NCBI RefSeq assembly: GCF_001639725.1
Contig: NZ_LTAW01000002.1
Location: 431,829 to 495,828, forward strand
Reading direction: 5' to 3'
DNA: 64,000 bases
From: Marinomonas atlantica
Lineage (GTDB): Bacteria > Pseudomonadota > Gammaproteobacteria > Pseudomonadales > Marinomonadaceae
The translations under genes were made by a program, and so were the position numbers. Positions 7,658 through 15,993 of the stretch are shown piece after piece. Numbering within the stretch: the stretch's first letter is position 1; every line of letters starts with the position of its first letter. The notes beneath the pieces were generated by a model that was not told the DNA's origin, ran no database searches, and saw only the letters and a program-made list of their open reading frames with translations.

Positions 7658-9118
7658 ATGGCGGGAACAACATTTTTACATGGCGTGGAGGTTATCGAGG
7701 TCGATAATGGCTCGCGCTCCATTCAAACCGTGCGATCGGCCGTGATTGGTCTGGTTGGTACGGCTCCAAATGCCGCCGGTGCAACAGCGGCAACGGTAAC
7801 GATCGGTTCAGCCATTTTAAATGATGGCTTGGTGATCACGGCTGTGACTGCAGGCATGGAAGGTAATGCCTGCAGTATTGAGTTGGTTGATCCTGGTGCG
7901 CCTAATGTGGCGATCTCTGCTGTAGAGGATGGCTCTAAGATCACGGTAACGCTCGGCACAGATGCCGAGGGCGCAATTCGCTCTACGGCGAACGATGTGG
8001 ATTTAGCATTGGATACCATCACTCTGGTGGCCGCGACTGTGCTGGGTGACGGCACAGGTGAAGTGGTGCCGCTGTCTCAGACGTTCCTTGCAGGCGGTGC
8101 AGATGAGCCGTTCCCATTAGGTGTGCCGGTGGCTGTGGCTGGTGATCAAAGTGTGGTCGATCAGCTCGGCTCCTCTGGCACGTTAGCCAAAGCATTTGAC
8201 GATATCTTTGATCAAACAGGTGCGTTGGTGATCGTGGTGCGCGTGGATGAGGGAGCTGACTCAGCGGAAACTCAAGCCAACGTGATTTTGGGTATGGACG
8301 GCTGGCTAGCGGCTAAGACGGAGACAGGCTATCAGCCTCGTATTTTGATCGCCCCAGAGTTCTCTCAATTTGATGGCGTAGCTGCGGAAATGTCTGCGAA
8401 AGCAGAACGTTTGCGTGCGATCGCATACTTAGACTGCGAAATGACAGCCACTTATACAGACGCAATGAAGCGCGCGCGTAACTACGGCCGCCGTGTTGAA
8501 ATCTCTTGGCCTTGGGTCAAGGTGTTTGATACCGACCTGGCTAAAAACGTGGCTCGCCCGCTGTCTGGTCGTGCTGCTGGTCTGCGTGCTCGTATCGATG
8601 CTGATAAAGGTTTTTGGTGGTCCAAATCTAACCAAGAGATTTTTGGCATTGTCGGTACGTATCAGCCAGTCGACTGGGCGCTGGACGATCCAAACACCAC
8701 CGCAAATATGCTGAATGAAAACAAAGTCAGCACCGTGATCAATGAAGGCGGCTACAAATACTGGGGCAACCGCACTTGTTCCACTGACCCAAAGTGGGCG
8801 TTTGAGTATGTTCGTCGAACAGCTGACATACTGAATGATTCAGTACAGCGCGCCCATTTGTGGGCAGTCGATGCAAGTGTTGGTAAGACTTACGTCTATG
8901 ATGTGGTTGAGGGCGTTAATGCCTATATGCGAGAGCTGATCGCTCTAGGGGCATTGATCGGCGGACGCTGTTGGGCTGACATCTCCATTAATTCTTCCGC
9001 AACGCTGGCAAAGGGCGTTGTTTACTTTGATTTCGATTTTTGTCCTCCAGGCATTGCCGAGCACATTATTTTCCGCTCTCGGCTTGAGCAGGGTTACTTA
9101 GAAGAGGTATTCGCATAA
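7658..9118 (+). CDS. Contractile tail sheath protein (P2 gpFI family)
   Basis: 486 residues. The N-terminus FLHGVEVIEVDNGSR and the later segments AVIGLVGTAPNA (residues ~28-39), ALVIVVRVDEG (residues ~188-198) and a C-terminal domain with FDFDFCPPGIAEHIIFRSR (split, residues ~455-474) match P2-type sheath proteins. The sheath surrounds the tube and contracts on infection, so this phage has a myovirus tail. The stop overlaps the tube start (TAATG). I count 16 GATC tetranucleotides in this gene, far above chance. Confidence 0.95.
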   Translation: MAGTTFLHGVEVIEVDNGSRSIQTVRSAVIGLVGTAPNAAGATAATVTIGSAILNDGLVITAVTAGMEGNACSIELVDPGAPNVAISAVEDGSKITVTLGTDAEGAIRSTANDVDLALDTITLVAATVLGDGTGEVVPLSQTFLAGGADEPFPLGVPVAVAGDQSVVDQLGSSGTLAKAFDDIFDQTGALVIVVRVDEGADSAETQANVILGMDGWLAAKTETGYQPRILIAPEFSQFDGVAAEMSAKAERLRAIAYLDCEMTATYTDAMKRARNYGRRVEISWPWVKVFDTDLAKNVARPLSGRAAGLRARIDADKGFWWSKSNQEIFGIVGTYQPVDWALDDPNTTANMLNENKVSTVINEGGYKYWGNRTCSTDPKWAFEYVRRTADILNDSVQRAHLWAVDASVGKTYVYDVVEGVNAYMRELIALGALIGGRCWADISINSSATLAKGVVYFDFDFCPPGIAEHIIFRSRLEQGYLEEVFA

Positions 9119-9630
9119 TGGCTGCAGATAACATGTTACGCCGCTGGGCGATCTGGGTGGATGGTATTGGCAAGGCCGGTAATGCGACTAGCTACACGCC
9201 GCCGGTTATCAATGTTCGAACAACGGACTTTGAGTCGGGTGATATGGATATGCCCGTGCCGATCGATGATGGTATGGATCCGCTTGAGGCGTCGTTTTCA
9301 ATTGCGGGTATTGATCCAACCACGTTGGTACTGTTTGGTTTTCGCTCTGGAGGTTCGCTGCGAGTGAGTGCGCGTACCACTTACGACAATCGCCAAGGTG
9401 AAGTGAAAGAGTTGGTAGAAACGCTGGGCGGCATGATCACCAGTATCGACCGTGGCGAGCAGGGTACTGGTTCTCAGCGTGATCGAGCGCAGGCACACAC
9501 GATGAAGCTCGACTATTACAAGGTCGAGTATGACGGTCAGACGCTGATCGAGATCGAACCGGTCAACGGCATCCGTAAGCTTGATGGGACGGATCAGCTG
9601 GCTGGCATTAAGGCGGCAATGGGGCTGTAA
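9118..9630 (+). CDS. Tail tube protein (P2 gpFII family)
   Basis: 170 residues. The start WAIWVDGIGKAGNATSYTPP (from residue ~10) and the middle portion with MPVPIDDGMDPLEASF (residues ~43-58) are characteristic of P2-type major tube proteins. The tube is the inner conduit for DNA and is sheathed by the product of the preceding gene, to which this one is translationally coupled. Nine GATC sites occur in 513 bases. A terminator follows at 9668. Confidence 0.94.
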   Translation: MAADNMLRRWAIWVDGIGKAGNATSYTPPVINVRTTDFESGDMDMPVPIDDGMDPLEASFSIAGIDPTTLVLFGFRSGGSLRVSARTTYDNRQGEVKELVETLGGMITSIDRGEQGTGSQRDRAQAHTMKLDYYKVEYDGQTLIEIEPVNGIRKLDGTDQLAGIKAAMGL

Positions 9631-9667
9631 TAGTCCCACTTTCCTTTCTGTTGTATTTCCTGTTTTT

Positions 9668-9691
9668 GGGTCGCTGATGTGGCCCTTTTTT
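9668..9691 (+). terminator. Terminator after tail tube gene
   Basis: GGGTCGC (9668-9674) pairs with GTGGCCC (9679-9685) using two G-T pairs around TGAT, followed by six T residues. It would reduce transcription from the abundant tube gene into the assembly genes. Confidence 0.65.
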
Positions 9692-9707
9692 ATTTCTTGG
9701 AGTTGTT

Positions 9708-9998
9708 ATGTCTTACCCGAATAAAACCGTTGAGCTGAAGCTTGAGTTTCCGATCATGGTCAATGGTAATGAAACGAACACGTTAACAGTCCGTCGCCCA
9801 ACATTGCGCGACAATATGATCGCTGACAAAAAAGAAACCACTACAGATAAAGAAATCTGCATGATTACGCATCTGACTGGTCTTGATGAAGATGACCTTT
9901 ATAACTTGGATATGAGCGACTTTGACGCTCTAACCGAGGTGGTTGTGGGTTTTCGCAAGAAATCGAAATCAGAGAGCGAGACCTCCAGCGGGGAATGA
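9708..9998 (+). CDS. Tail assembly protein E (P2 gpE family)
   Basis: 96 residues, close to P2 gpE (91). It contains ELKLEFPIMVNG (residues ~5-16), LTVRRPTLRDNM (residues ~24-35) and a helical half ending in a Lys/Ser/Glu-rich tail. E and its frameshifted form E+E' act as tail assembly chaperones around the tape measure protein in P2-like phages. The gene sits between tube and tape measure, as expected. A GGGTTTT heptamer lies in the correct frame near its end, and the E' frame is open downstream. Confidence 0.88.
   Translation: MSYPNKTVELKLEFPIMVNGNETNTLTVRRPTLRDNMIADKKETTTDKEICMITHLTGLDEDDLYNLDMSDFDALTEVVVGFRKKSKSESETSSGE
9947..9953 (+). promoter_or_regulatory. Predicted -1 ribosomal frameshift slippery site (E to E')
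   Basis: The heptamer G-GGT-TTT matches the X-XXY-YYZ rule in the E reading frame: codons GGT (9948-9950) and TTT (9951-9953) can re-pair as GGG and TTT after slipping back one base. The -1 frame is open from 9926 to the stop at 10103, so slippage here extends the product. Conserved -1 frameshifting at this gene pair is established for P2 and many other tailed phages. No pairing stimulator was verified. Confidence 0.72.
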
Positions 9999-10105
9999 TC
10001 GCACTGGCCAGTCACACTGGCTGGTCGATCTGTGAAATGTTGGATCTTCCAGTTTCGGTTTTTATCGAGTTCTTAGAGTGCCTACCTAAGAAAGAGGGCG
10101 CGTGA
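9953..10105 (+). CDS. E' frameshift extension of tail assembly protein
   Basis: Read in the -1 frame after the slippery heptamer, this adds 50 residues to the first 82 residues of E, giving a predicted E+E' of about 132 residues (P2 E+E' is 142). The extension contains EIRERDLQRGMIALASHTGW (residues 5-24 of the extension), the Arg-rich then hydrophobic helical pattern of E' domains, and FIEFLECLP near the end. An ATG at 9995 overlapping the E stop could instead give a separate 36-residue peptide. The final TGA overlaps the tape measure start (TGATG). Confidence 0.75.
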   Translation, partial: SQEIEIRERDLQRGMIALASHTGWSICEMLDLPVSVFIEFLECLPKKEGA

Positions 10106-12321
10106 TGGTTGGACAAAACCTAAAAACAGTCGTCCAGCTGGGCGGCACAGTCGATAGCTCATTTCAAAAAATTGGCTCTACGTTTGAGAAAACGATGGGG
10201 CAAGCGACACGCACAGTCAAAGACCTAGAGCGTGAGCAAAACAATCTTACTCGCTCGATCGAGAAGTCCACTAAAGCGGCTGCGGATGCAGACAAGCTCG
10301 ATCAGATGCAAGCCGAGAGCCTGCAAAACGTTCAGCGGCTAGGCTCTGAGCGTCAAAACCTTACTCGCACGATTAATGGTCAAACCAGTGCTATTCGTCG
10401 ATTAGATAAAGCGCTTGAAAGCACAGACGATCCCACAGAAGTGCAGCGACTGACAGCTGAGCGTGAGCAGCTAAATGCCACGCTTGATGATGAACGCAAG
10501 AAGCGTGACCGCATCACGACTGAGATCAAGTCGAACGAAAAAGCCCAGAAGCAGTACGCAAAAGAGGCCAAAGGAATCCGTGACAACATTCAGGACGCTG
10601 GCGAGCTGTCAGGCCGCTTGAATGATGTCAGTGGTGAGTTAAAAGACGCCAAGAGAAACGCCGATGGTTTATCCAAAGCGGGCAAGCTTGGCAGTACGTT
10701 CCGCACGATCGGTGCCGGTGCGGCTTATGCTAGTGCTGCCGTTGGTGGTTTGGTTGCCACGCTGGGTGGCTTGATGACCATGACAAATGAAAACACGGCT
10801 GAAATGGTCGGGTTGGCTCAAGCATACGACATGAACGTCGAGCAGTTTGCTGCTTGGGGCGGTGTGGCTAAGCAGGCGGGTCTAGAAATGGACACTGTCG
10901 GCGACATGGTCGAAGAGCTCAGCAATAAATTCGGTGAGTTTAAAGCGCTGGGTGAGCAGTCGTCTGTAGCGGATGTGTTCGGTGCTCTGGGTATCGACCA
11001 GGCAATGATGGACGGTATGGAAACCGCTGATCAGTTTGAGTTCATTATGAACAGACTGCAGCAGGTAGGCGATAAGCAGCAAGCGGCATCATTGGCCGAC
11101 ATGCTGTTCGGCGGTGAAGGCAATAAAATATCGATGTATATCCGTAACACGGGTAAATCGATTGATGAGTTGCTAGAGCGTCAGCGTGACCTCAATCAGC
11201 TAACTAATGAAGGCGGTGCCGGTGCGCAAAAGTACGGATATGCGTTTAAAAACCTAAAGACCGTCGTTACGTCCAGTTGGCAAGAAATCAGCGGCATCGT
11301 TGGTGGTGAGCTCGCGGGCGAGATCGATGATCTAGGGGATTCGATCGCAGGCTTCGTGCGTGAGCATAAAGACGAAATCGTGGTCACTATCAAGGGGTTG
11401 ATCACCACTGCAGGCGATGCGGTCAATGTGGTTTGGGAGCTAGGAAAAACCGTTAACTCAGTCGTGCAGACGTTTGGCGGATGGGAAACGGTAGGCGCGG
11501 TGGTGGCTGGCATGCTCGCGGGCAAGTTAGTTGTCGGTATTGCTGGTGTTGTGAGCACTGGCCTAAGCATGATCAAGATGCTCGGTGCGGCCAAAGTTGG
11601 CATGGCGGGGCTCAATGTTGTTATGGCCGCTAACCCTATCGGGCTTGTTGCAGCGGCTGTTGGTGCGCTGGTGACGGGCGGGATTCTGCTTTACCAAAAC
11701 TGGGGCAAAATCACGGCGTGGTTTGGGGGAAATCTGCCGTGGGTTGGTGAGCTATTCACTAGCGTGTGGGACGGCATCAAAACGGCATTCAGCTGGACGC
11801 CCCTTGGCATGATTGTGAACAACTGGGAGCCAATCACAAGCTTTTTTAGCGGATTGTTTGATGGTATCGGTAATATCATAAGCAGCCGAATTGAGTCGAT
11901 TAAAGGCACGATCGACACAGTTAAGGGTTGGGTTGGAAAGCTCAAGTTTTGGGAGAGTGACGATGAGGAGAAAGCGCCTGAGCAAAGAGTCGTTCAGCCA
12001 GTAAAATCTAACGTCGTTCGACCAAATGTTGACTCGTGGCGACAGCGTGATTTGGATGCTCGTCTCGAGGAGCGTAGAGAGAGGAATCGAGGCCGAGTAA
12101 ATCAGGCTCGTTCAGAGCTCGATGTTCCAGCTTCTCGCGGCGCAGATGTGATTGCTAAAGCTGAGATGGGCTCTCGTGGCACCACGGTCAATCAAACCGT
12201 TGGCAATATCGAGATCCATGCAGCGCCTGGTCAATCGCCGCAAGAAGTTGCTCGTGCAGTGCATGATGAATTGCGCGGCACGCGTAACTCAGCGCTTTAT
12301 GATTTACCGGAGGTTGGCTGA
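10105..12321 (+). CDS. Tail tape measure protein (P2 gpT-like)
   Basis: 738 residues from the ATG at 10105, which overlaps the E' stop and has GAGG eight bases upstream; a GTG at 10102 is the alternative. Residues ~30-180 are charged coiled coil with many Lys/Glu/Gln. Hydrophobic Gly/Ala-rich segments lie near residues 200-225 and 455-545. A central AWGGVAKQAGLEMDTV segment is typical of myophage tape measures. The C-terminal part is charged, ending with SALYDLPEVG. At roughly 0.15 nm per residue, tail length would be about 110 nm (inference). Confidence 0.9.
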   Translation: MVGQNLKTVVQLGGTVDSSFQKIGSTFEKTMGQATRTVKDLEREQNNLTRSIEKSTKAAADADKLDQMQAESLQNVQRLGSERQNLTRTINGQTSAIRRLDKALESTDDPTEVQRLTAEREQLNATLDDERKKRDRITTEIKSNEKAQKQYAKEAKGIRDNIQDAGELSGRLNDVSGELKDAKRNADGLSKAGKLGSTFRTIGAGAAYASAAVGGLVATLGGLMTMTNENTAEMVGLAQAYDMNVEQFAAWGGVAKQAGLEMDTVGDMVEELSNKFGEFKALGEQSSVADVFGALGIDQAMMDGMETADQFEFIMNRLQQVGDKQQAASLADMLFGGEGNKISMYIRNTGKSIDELLERQRDLNQLTNEGGAGAQKYGYAFKNLKTVVTSSWQEISGIVGGELAGEIDDLGDSIAGFVREHKDEIVVTIKGLITTAGDAVNVVWELGKTVNSVVQTFGGWETVGAVVAGMLAGKLVVGIAGVVSTGLSMIKMLGAAKVGMAGLNVVMAANPIGLVAAAVGALVTGGILLYQNWGKITAWFGGNLPWVGELFTSVWDGIKTAFSWTPLGMIVNNWEPITSFFSGLFDGIGNIISSRIESIKGTIDTVKGWVGKLKFWESDDEEKAPEQRVVQPVKSNVVRPNVDSWRQRDLDARLEERRERNRGRVNQARSELDVPASRGADVIAKAEMGSRGTTVNQTVGNIEIHAAPGQSPQEVARAVHDELRGTRNSALYDLPEVG

Positions 12322-12716
12322 TGGCCAGTGTTCTAATGAAGTGGGGCGACTTACGCTTTGAGATAAGCCGTGCGGCTTACAATGAGATGACTAAGTCGTG
12401 GCAATGGAATTGGCAATCGCAGGGGCGTATCGGTCAATCCGATGCGCTCCAGTGCACCGGCAAGGAGGCGGACACGATATCGATCTCAGGTACCGTGGCT
12501 GCAGCGTTTTTGGGTGTGGGGATTAATCAGATCCAAAACATTGCTGACGTTGGCAACGAAATGGAGCCAAAGCTGATGACGAGCGGTTTGGGTGACGTGA
12601 TGGGCTATTGGGTGCTGAAGTCGCTCAAAGAGAGCGGATCGCGCTTCGTTAAGGGCGGTGCACCACGTCGACAGGAATTTAGTGCGGAGTTTGCTTTCTA
12701 TGGCGACAGTTTATAG
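12321..12716 (+). CDS. Tail completion protein U (P2 gpU family)
   Basis: 131 residues. The N-terminus MKWGDLRFEISRAAYNEM and the later TISISGTVAAAF (residues ~52-63) and GYWVLKSLKESG (residues ~94-105) match P2 gpU, which is needed to complete the tail distal end. The start overlaps the tape measure stop by one base (TGATG), and the 3' end overlaps gene X by 17 bases. Confidence 0.92.
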   Translation: MASVLMKWGDLRFEISRAAYNEMTKSWQWNWQSQGRIGQSDALQCTGKEADTISISGTVAAAFLGVGINQIQNIADVGNEMEPKLMTSGLGDVMGYWVLKSLKESGSRFVKGGAPRRQEFSAEFAFYGDSL

Positions 12717-12906
12717 AACAAGAGACGGTGATGTGCTGGACGCTATCTGCAGGAGACACTACGGTACGGAAGCCGTGTTTCTGCAGGTGCTAAATGCGAA
12801 CCCCGGTCTCAGTAATTTAGGGGCAAAGTTCGCGGCAGGTGTTGAGATTACACTGCCAGAAATTGAGCTACCGAAGAAAGAGCCAGAGGCCAGTTTATGG
12901 GATTAG
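12700..12906 (+). CDS. Tail protein X, LysM domain (P2 gpX family)
   Basis: 68 residues from the ATG at 12700, giving MATVYRTRDGDVLD; GGAG lies ten bases upstream. An in-frame ATG at 12658 would overlap U much further and adds non-conserved residues. The protein is a single LysM peptidoglycan-binding fold: RTRDGDVLDAICRRHYG, then NANPGLS and AGVEITLPE. gpX is a tail component. In P2 its gene lies in the head-lysis region, but here it is between U and D, as in several other P2-like phages. Confidence 0.92.
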   Translation: MATVYRTRDGDVLDAICRRHYGTEAVFLQVLNANPGLSNLGAKFAAGVEITLPEIELPKKEPEASLWD

Positions 12907-13895
12907 ATAAAGCGTGGTCGCCGCGATTTTCGCTGACAGAAAGCGGTACCGATATCACGTCTCGTATGGCCCCGTATCTATCGAGCCTGACGTATACGGA
13001 CAATGCGGGTGATACAGCGGATCAGCTAAAAATCACCCTTGCGTCTGATCGGTTGCCAACGCCTCAAGCTGGTGCCGTACTTCGGCTCGGCTTGGGTTTT
13101 GGTGATCAGCTAGTGGATAAAGGTCAGTTTGTGGTCGATGAAGTCACCGTGGCTGGACCGCCGAGACAAATCACAATCATTGCCAGCGCATCACCAATGG
13201 ATGATCGCAAGCAGACGGGCACTCTGCAGTCACAAAAAACACGGAGTTGGGACAACGTCTCAGTTGGCCAACTCGTGAATGAAATGGCAGGCGATAATGG
13301 CTTAGAGGCTCGCGTGTCGGATGAGCTGGCAAGCATCCAGATTGAGCACTTGGATCAAGTAGCAGAGTCCGATATGGCTGTGCTGACTCGACTAGCAAAA
13401 CGATTTGGTGCGGTGGCTAAACCAGCAGGCGGCTATCTGATGTTTATCAAAGAGGGCGAGGGTAAGTCGGCAAGCGGTCGCGAGCTGAAAAGCATCACAC
13501 TGACACCGGATCTTGGTACCAGTTACCAGTTCCGATCGGCCAGTCGAACAAAGATCAAAAGCGTCACCGCAGAATACACAGATAAAGCAACCGGCAAGCC
13601 TGAAACCGTCACAGTCGGCCAGGGCGAGCCGACCTTTAAGATTGTATTTCCATTTCCAACGCGCGAAGAGGCCATCGCGGCCGCAGAATCGCGCATGAAC
13701 AAAGCACAATCCGACAGCGGCACCATGTCGCTGATACTGCCCGCCACGCCAGAAAGCATGGCATTGGTGGCAGAAAGCAAAATCAATCTAATTGGTTTTG
13801 GTGCTGCAGAAGACGGCGGATGGCGAGCAAAAGCCCTGCGCTGGACGCTGGCAGGTGGCGGAATGGTGTTATCGATCGAGGGTGATCGAAAATAA
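12897..13895 (+). CDS. Tail hub protein D (P2 gpD, late control D family)
   Basis: 332 residues. The N-terminal FSLTESGTDITSRMAPYLSSL segment (split near residue 20), the DQLKITLASD strand and QFVVDEVTVAGPPRQITI region are typical of P2 gpD / T4 gp27-like hub proteins. These sit at the centre of the baseplate on top of the spike. The start overlaps the X stop by ten bases. In P2 the activator ogr and attP follow D; here a terminator follows immediately, and no ogr-like zinc-finger gene is present. Confidence 0.93.
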   Translation: MGLDKAWSPRFSLTESGTDITSRMAPYLSSLTYTDNAGDTADQLKITLASDRLPTPQAGAVLRLGLGFGDQLVDKGQFVVDEVTVAGPPRQITIIASASPMDDRKQTGTLQSQKTRSWDNVSVGQLVNEMAGDNGLEARVSDELASIQIEHLDQVAESDMAVLTRLAKRFGAVAKPAGGYLMFIKEGEGKSASGRELKSITLTPDLGTSYQFRSASRTKIKSVTAEYTDKATGKPETVTVGQGEPTFKIVFPFPTREEAIAAAESRMNKAQSDSGTMSLILPATPESMALVAESKINLIGFGAAEDGGWRAKALRWTLAGGGMVLSIEGDRK

Positions 13896-13926
13896 AAAAA
13901 CGCCCCTGATCGGGGCGTTTTTTTTG
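13894..13926 (+). terminator. Strong terminator closing the prophage late operon
   Basis: ACGCCCC (13900-13906) pairs perfectly with GGGGCGT (13912-13918) around a five-base loop, flanked by an A run upstream and eight T residues downstream. It could act in both directions. It marks the functional end of the prophage structural genes and shields lepA. Confidence 0.9.
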
Positions 13927-14134
13927 TTTATTCGGTTGATGGTTCTGATAGTAGTTTAGTCGAGCAAACAAACTGCGCAATTGCTTTCATGCTTTGCGCT
14001 ATCAACTCGCGCCCAGTCCTAGTATAATCCCGCGCAATTATTTCGTTTATATTCATTGTTACCCGTTGCACCCCGCGAGCTTTAGTACATATATGAGTAC
14101 ATAAAATCGCACAACGGAACTATTGAGGGGCAAA
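13927..14134. other. Prophage-chromosome junction region upstream of lepA
   Basis: About 208 bases without a credible gene between the phage terminator and lepA. The right attachment site should lie here, but no tRNA fragment or obvious core repeat can be identified without the left end. A perfect TATAAT (14023-14028) is present with only a poor -35 (TATCAA, 14000-14005), so it is a tentative lepA promoter. An inverted repeat GCGCAA/TTGCGC spans 13975-13999. Confidence 0.5.
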
Positions 14135-15937
14135 ATGTCCAATAATCTCAAGCACATACGCAATTTCAGTATCATTGCCCACATCGATCACGGTAAGTCT
14201 ACGTTAGCAGACCGTTTTATTCAAAACTGTGAAGGCTTAACTGCACGTGAAATGTCTAACCAAGTGTTAGATTCGATGGACATCGAGCGTGAGCGTGGGA
14301 TCACAATCAAAGCTCAAAGTGTCACGCTAGATTACCATGCAAAAGACGGTGAGACTTATCAACTAAATTTCATCGATACACCTGGGCACGTGGACTTTTC
14401 GTATGAAGTGTCTCGTTCTCTAGCAGCCTGCGAGGGTGCACTGTTGGTCGTTGATGCGGCACAAGGTGTAGAGGCCCAGTCGGTGGCAAACTGCTACACT
14501 GCTATTGAACAAGGCTTGGAAGTTATGCCTGTTCTAAATAAAATCGATTTACCTCAAGCTGAGCCTATTCGGGTGGCAGAAGAGATTGAAGAGATTATTG
14601 GTATTGATGCGACCGACGCTGTTACCTGTTCGGCAAAGACCGGCATGGGCGTAGAAGATGTTCTTGAGCGGCTTGTCGCTACAATTCCACCTCCAGAAGG
14701 TGACACCGATGCACCTCTACAAGCACTTATTATTGACTCGTGGTTTGATAATTATCTAGGTGTTGTATCCTTGGTGCGAATTAAGCAGGGAACACTTGCG
14801 AAAAAAGATAAAATCTTCATTAAGTCGACAAAACAGTCACATCCAGTTGATAACGTTGGTATTTTTACCCCTAAACGTAAAGAGACGGGTGTACTGCGTG
14901 CTGGTGAAGTGGGCTATGTGATCGCGGGTATTAAAGATATTCATGGTGCACCTGTAGGTGACACGATCACTCACATTGCGACACCTGATGTTCCTCAGCT
15001 AGAAGGTTTCCAAAAAGTTAAGCCTCAGGTTTATGCAGGTCTCTTCCCAGTCAGCTCTGATGACTACGAAGACTTCCGTGAGGCACTGGATAAACTAACC
15101 TTGAACGATGCTTCGTTATTCTTCGAGCCTGAAACATCTGATGCCTTAGGCTTTGGCTTTCGTTGTGGCTTCTTAGGAATGTTGCATATGGAAATCATTC
15201 AAGAGCGCTTAGAGCGTGAATATAATCTTGATTTGATTACCACTGCACCGACTGTTGTGTATGAGGTGGAACTAAACAGTGATGAAATAATCAATGTAGA
15301 TAGTCCCTCGAAAATGCCTGACCCAAGTACTATCCGTGAGATGCGTGAACCCGTGGTGGAAGCTAATATTCTAGTGCCGCAGGAGTACCTTGGAAATGTC
15401 ATTTCACTGTGTGTTGAAAAACGTGGTGTTCAAAAAGATATGCTGTATGTGGGTAGCCAAGTACAGTTGCGTTATCACTTACCGATGAACGAAGTGGTGT
15501 TAGATTTTTTTGACCGTTTAAAATCTTGCAGTCGTGGTTTTGCATCATTGGATTATTCTTTCCATCATTTTGAAGCTGCGCCGTTGGTGCGTTTGGATGT
15601 CATGATCAACGGTGAGCGTGTGGATGCCTTGGCGATCATCATGCACCGTGACAATGTTCAAACCAAAGGTCGAGCGTTGTGTGAGAAAATGAAGGATTTG
15701 ATCCCTCGTCAAATGTTTGATGTTGCGATTCAAGGAGCCGTCGGAGCAAAAGTTATTGCACGTACTACGGTCAAAGCATTACGTAAAAACGTAACCGCTA
15801 AGTGTTATGGTGGTGATGTGAGTCGTAAGAAAAAGCTACTGCAGAAGCAAAAAGAAGGTAAGAAGCGTATGAAGCAAGTGGGTAATGTTGAAGTGCCACA
15901 AAGTGCGTTCTTAGCCGTGTTAAAAGTAGATAGCTAA
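14135..15937 (+). CDS. lepA: Elongation factor 4 / back-translocase LepA
   Basis: 600 residues from the ATG at 14135; GAGGGG lies four bases upstream. An in-frame TTG at 14123 would lie inside this ribosome binding site and is rejected. The translational GTPase signature is complete: AHIDHGKST (15-23), DTPGH (81-85) and NKID (135-138), followed by EF-G-like domains II, III and V. The LepA-specific C-terminal domain has a basic [20 protein letters not shown] tail. The protein acts on ribosomes during translation under stress. It heads the lepA-lepB-rnc-era-recO-acpS cluster. Confidence 0.98.
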   Translation: MSNNLKHIRNFSIIAHIDHGKSTLADRFIQNCEGLTAREMSNQVLDSMDIERERGITIKAQSVTLDYHAKDGETYQLNFIDTPGHVDFSYEVSRSLAACEGALLVVDAAQGVEAQSVANCYTAIEQGLEVMPVLNKIDLPQAEPIRVAEEIEEIIGIDATDAVTCSAKTGMGVEDVLERLVATIPPPEGDTDAPLQALIIDSWFDNYLGVVSLVRIKQGTLAKKDKIFIKSTKQSHPVDNVGIFTPKRKETGVLRAGEVGYVIAGIKDIHGAPVGDTITHIATPDVPQLEGFQKVKPQVYAGLFPVSSDDYEDFREALDKLTLNDASLFFEPETSDALGFGFRCGFLGMLHMEIIQERLEREYNLDLITTAPTVVYEVELNSDEIINVDSPSKMPDPSTIREMREPVVEANILVPQEYLGNVISLCVEKRGVQKDMLYVGSQVQLRYHLPMNEVVLDFFDRLKSCSRGFASLDYSFHHFEAAPLVRLDVMINGERVDALAIIMHRDNVQTKGRALCEKMKDLIPRQMFDVAIQGAVGAKVIARTTVKALRKNVTAKCYGGDVSRKKKLLQKQKEGKKRMKQVGNVEVPQSAFLAVLKVDS

Positions 15938-15951
15938 GACGGGAATGATAA

Positions 15952-15978
15952 AGGGCCGCCCATATGTGCGGCTCTTTT
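15952..15978 (+). terminator. Attenuator-like hairpin between lepA and lepB
   Basis: An eight-pair stem (15952-15959 with 15968-15975, one G-T pair) with an eight-base loop is followed by a short T run. It probably lowers, rather than stops, transcription from lepA into lepB. Confidence 0.55.
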
Positions 15979-15993
15979 ACTTGGAGAAGATGT

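Larger units (their letters stand above)
1..13930 (+). mobile_element. Prophage, right-hand (late structural) part; left end outside window
   Basis: An uninterrupted rightward array of virion genes runs from a capsid gene cut by the left edge to a P2 D-like tail gene, closed by a strong terminator at 13900-13925. The tail gene order V-W-J-I-H...FI-FII-E-E'-T-U-X-D is that of P2-type myophages. The head side looks HK97/lambda-like. No gene is frameshifted or truncated internally, so the element may be functional. No integrase, repressor, terminase, portal or lysis gene is in view. The right attachment site should lie between the terminator and lepA, but I could not identify its core. Confidence 0.93.

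Noticed and set aside
11196..11615. Long minus-strand open frames inside phage and host genes
   Set aside because: They mirror strongly coding plus-strand genes, lack ribosome binding sites and have low-complexity products.
1..13895. A tailocin (R-type pyocin-like) instead of a prophage
   Set aside because: Capsid and head-tail joining genes are present, which tailocin clusters lack.
13975..14039. Direct repeat GCGCAATT as phage attachment core
   Set aside because: Eight bases repeated within 60 bases on the same side of the prophage is not an att pair and may be chance.
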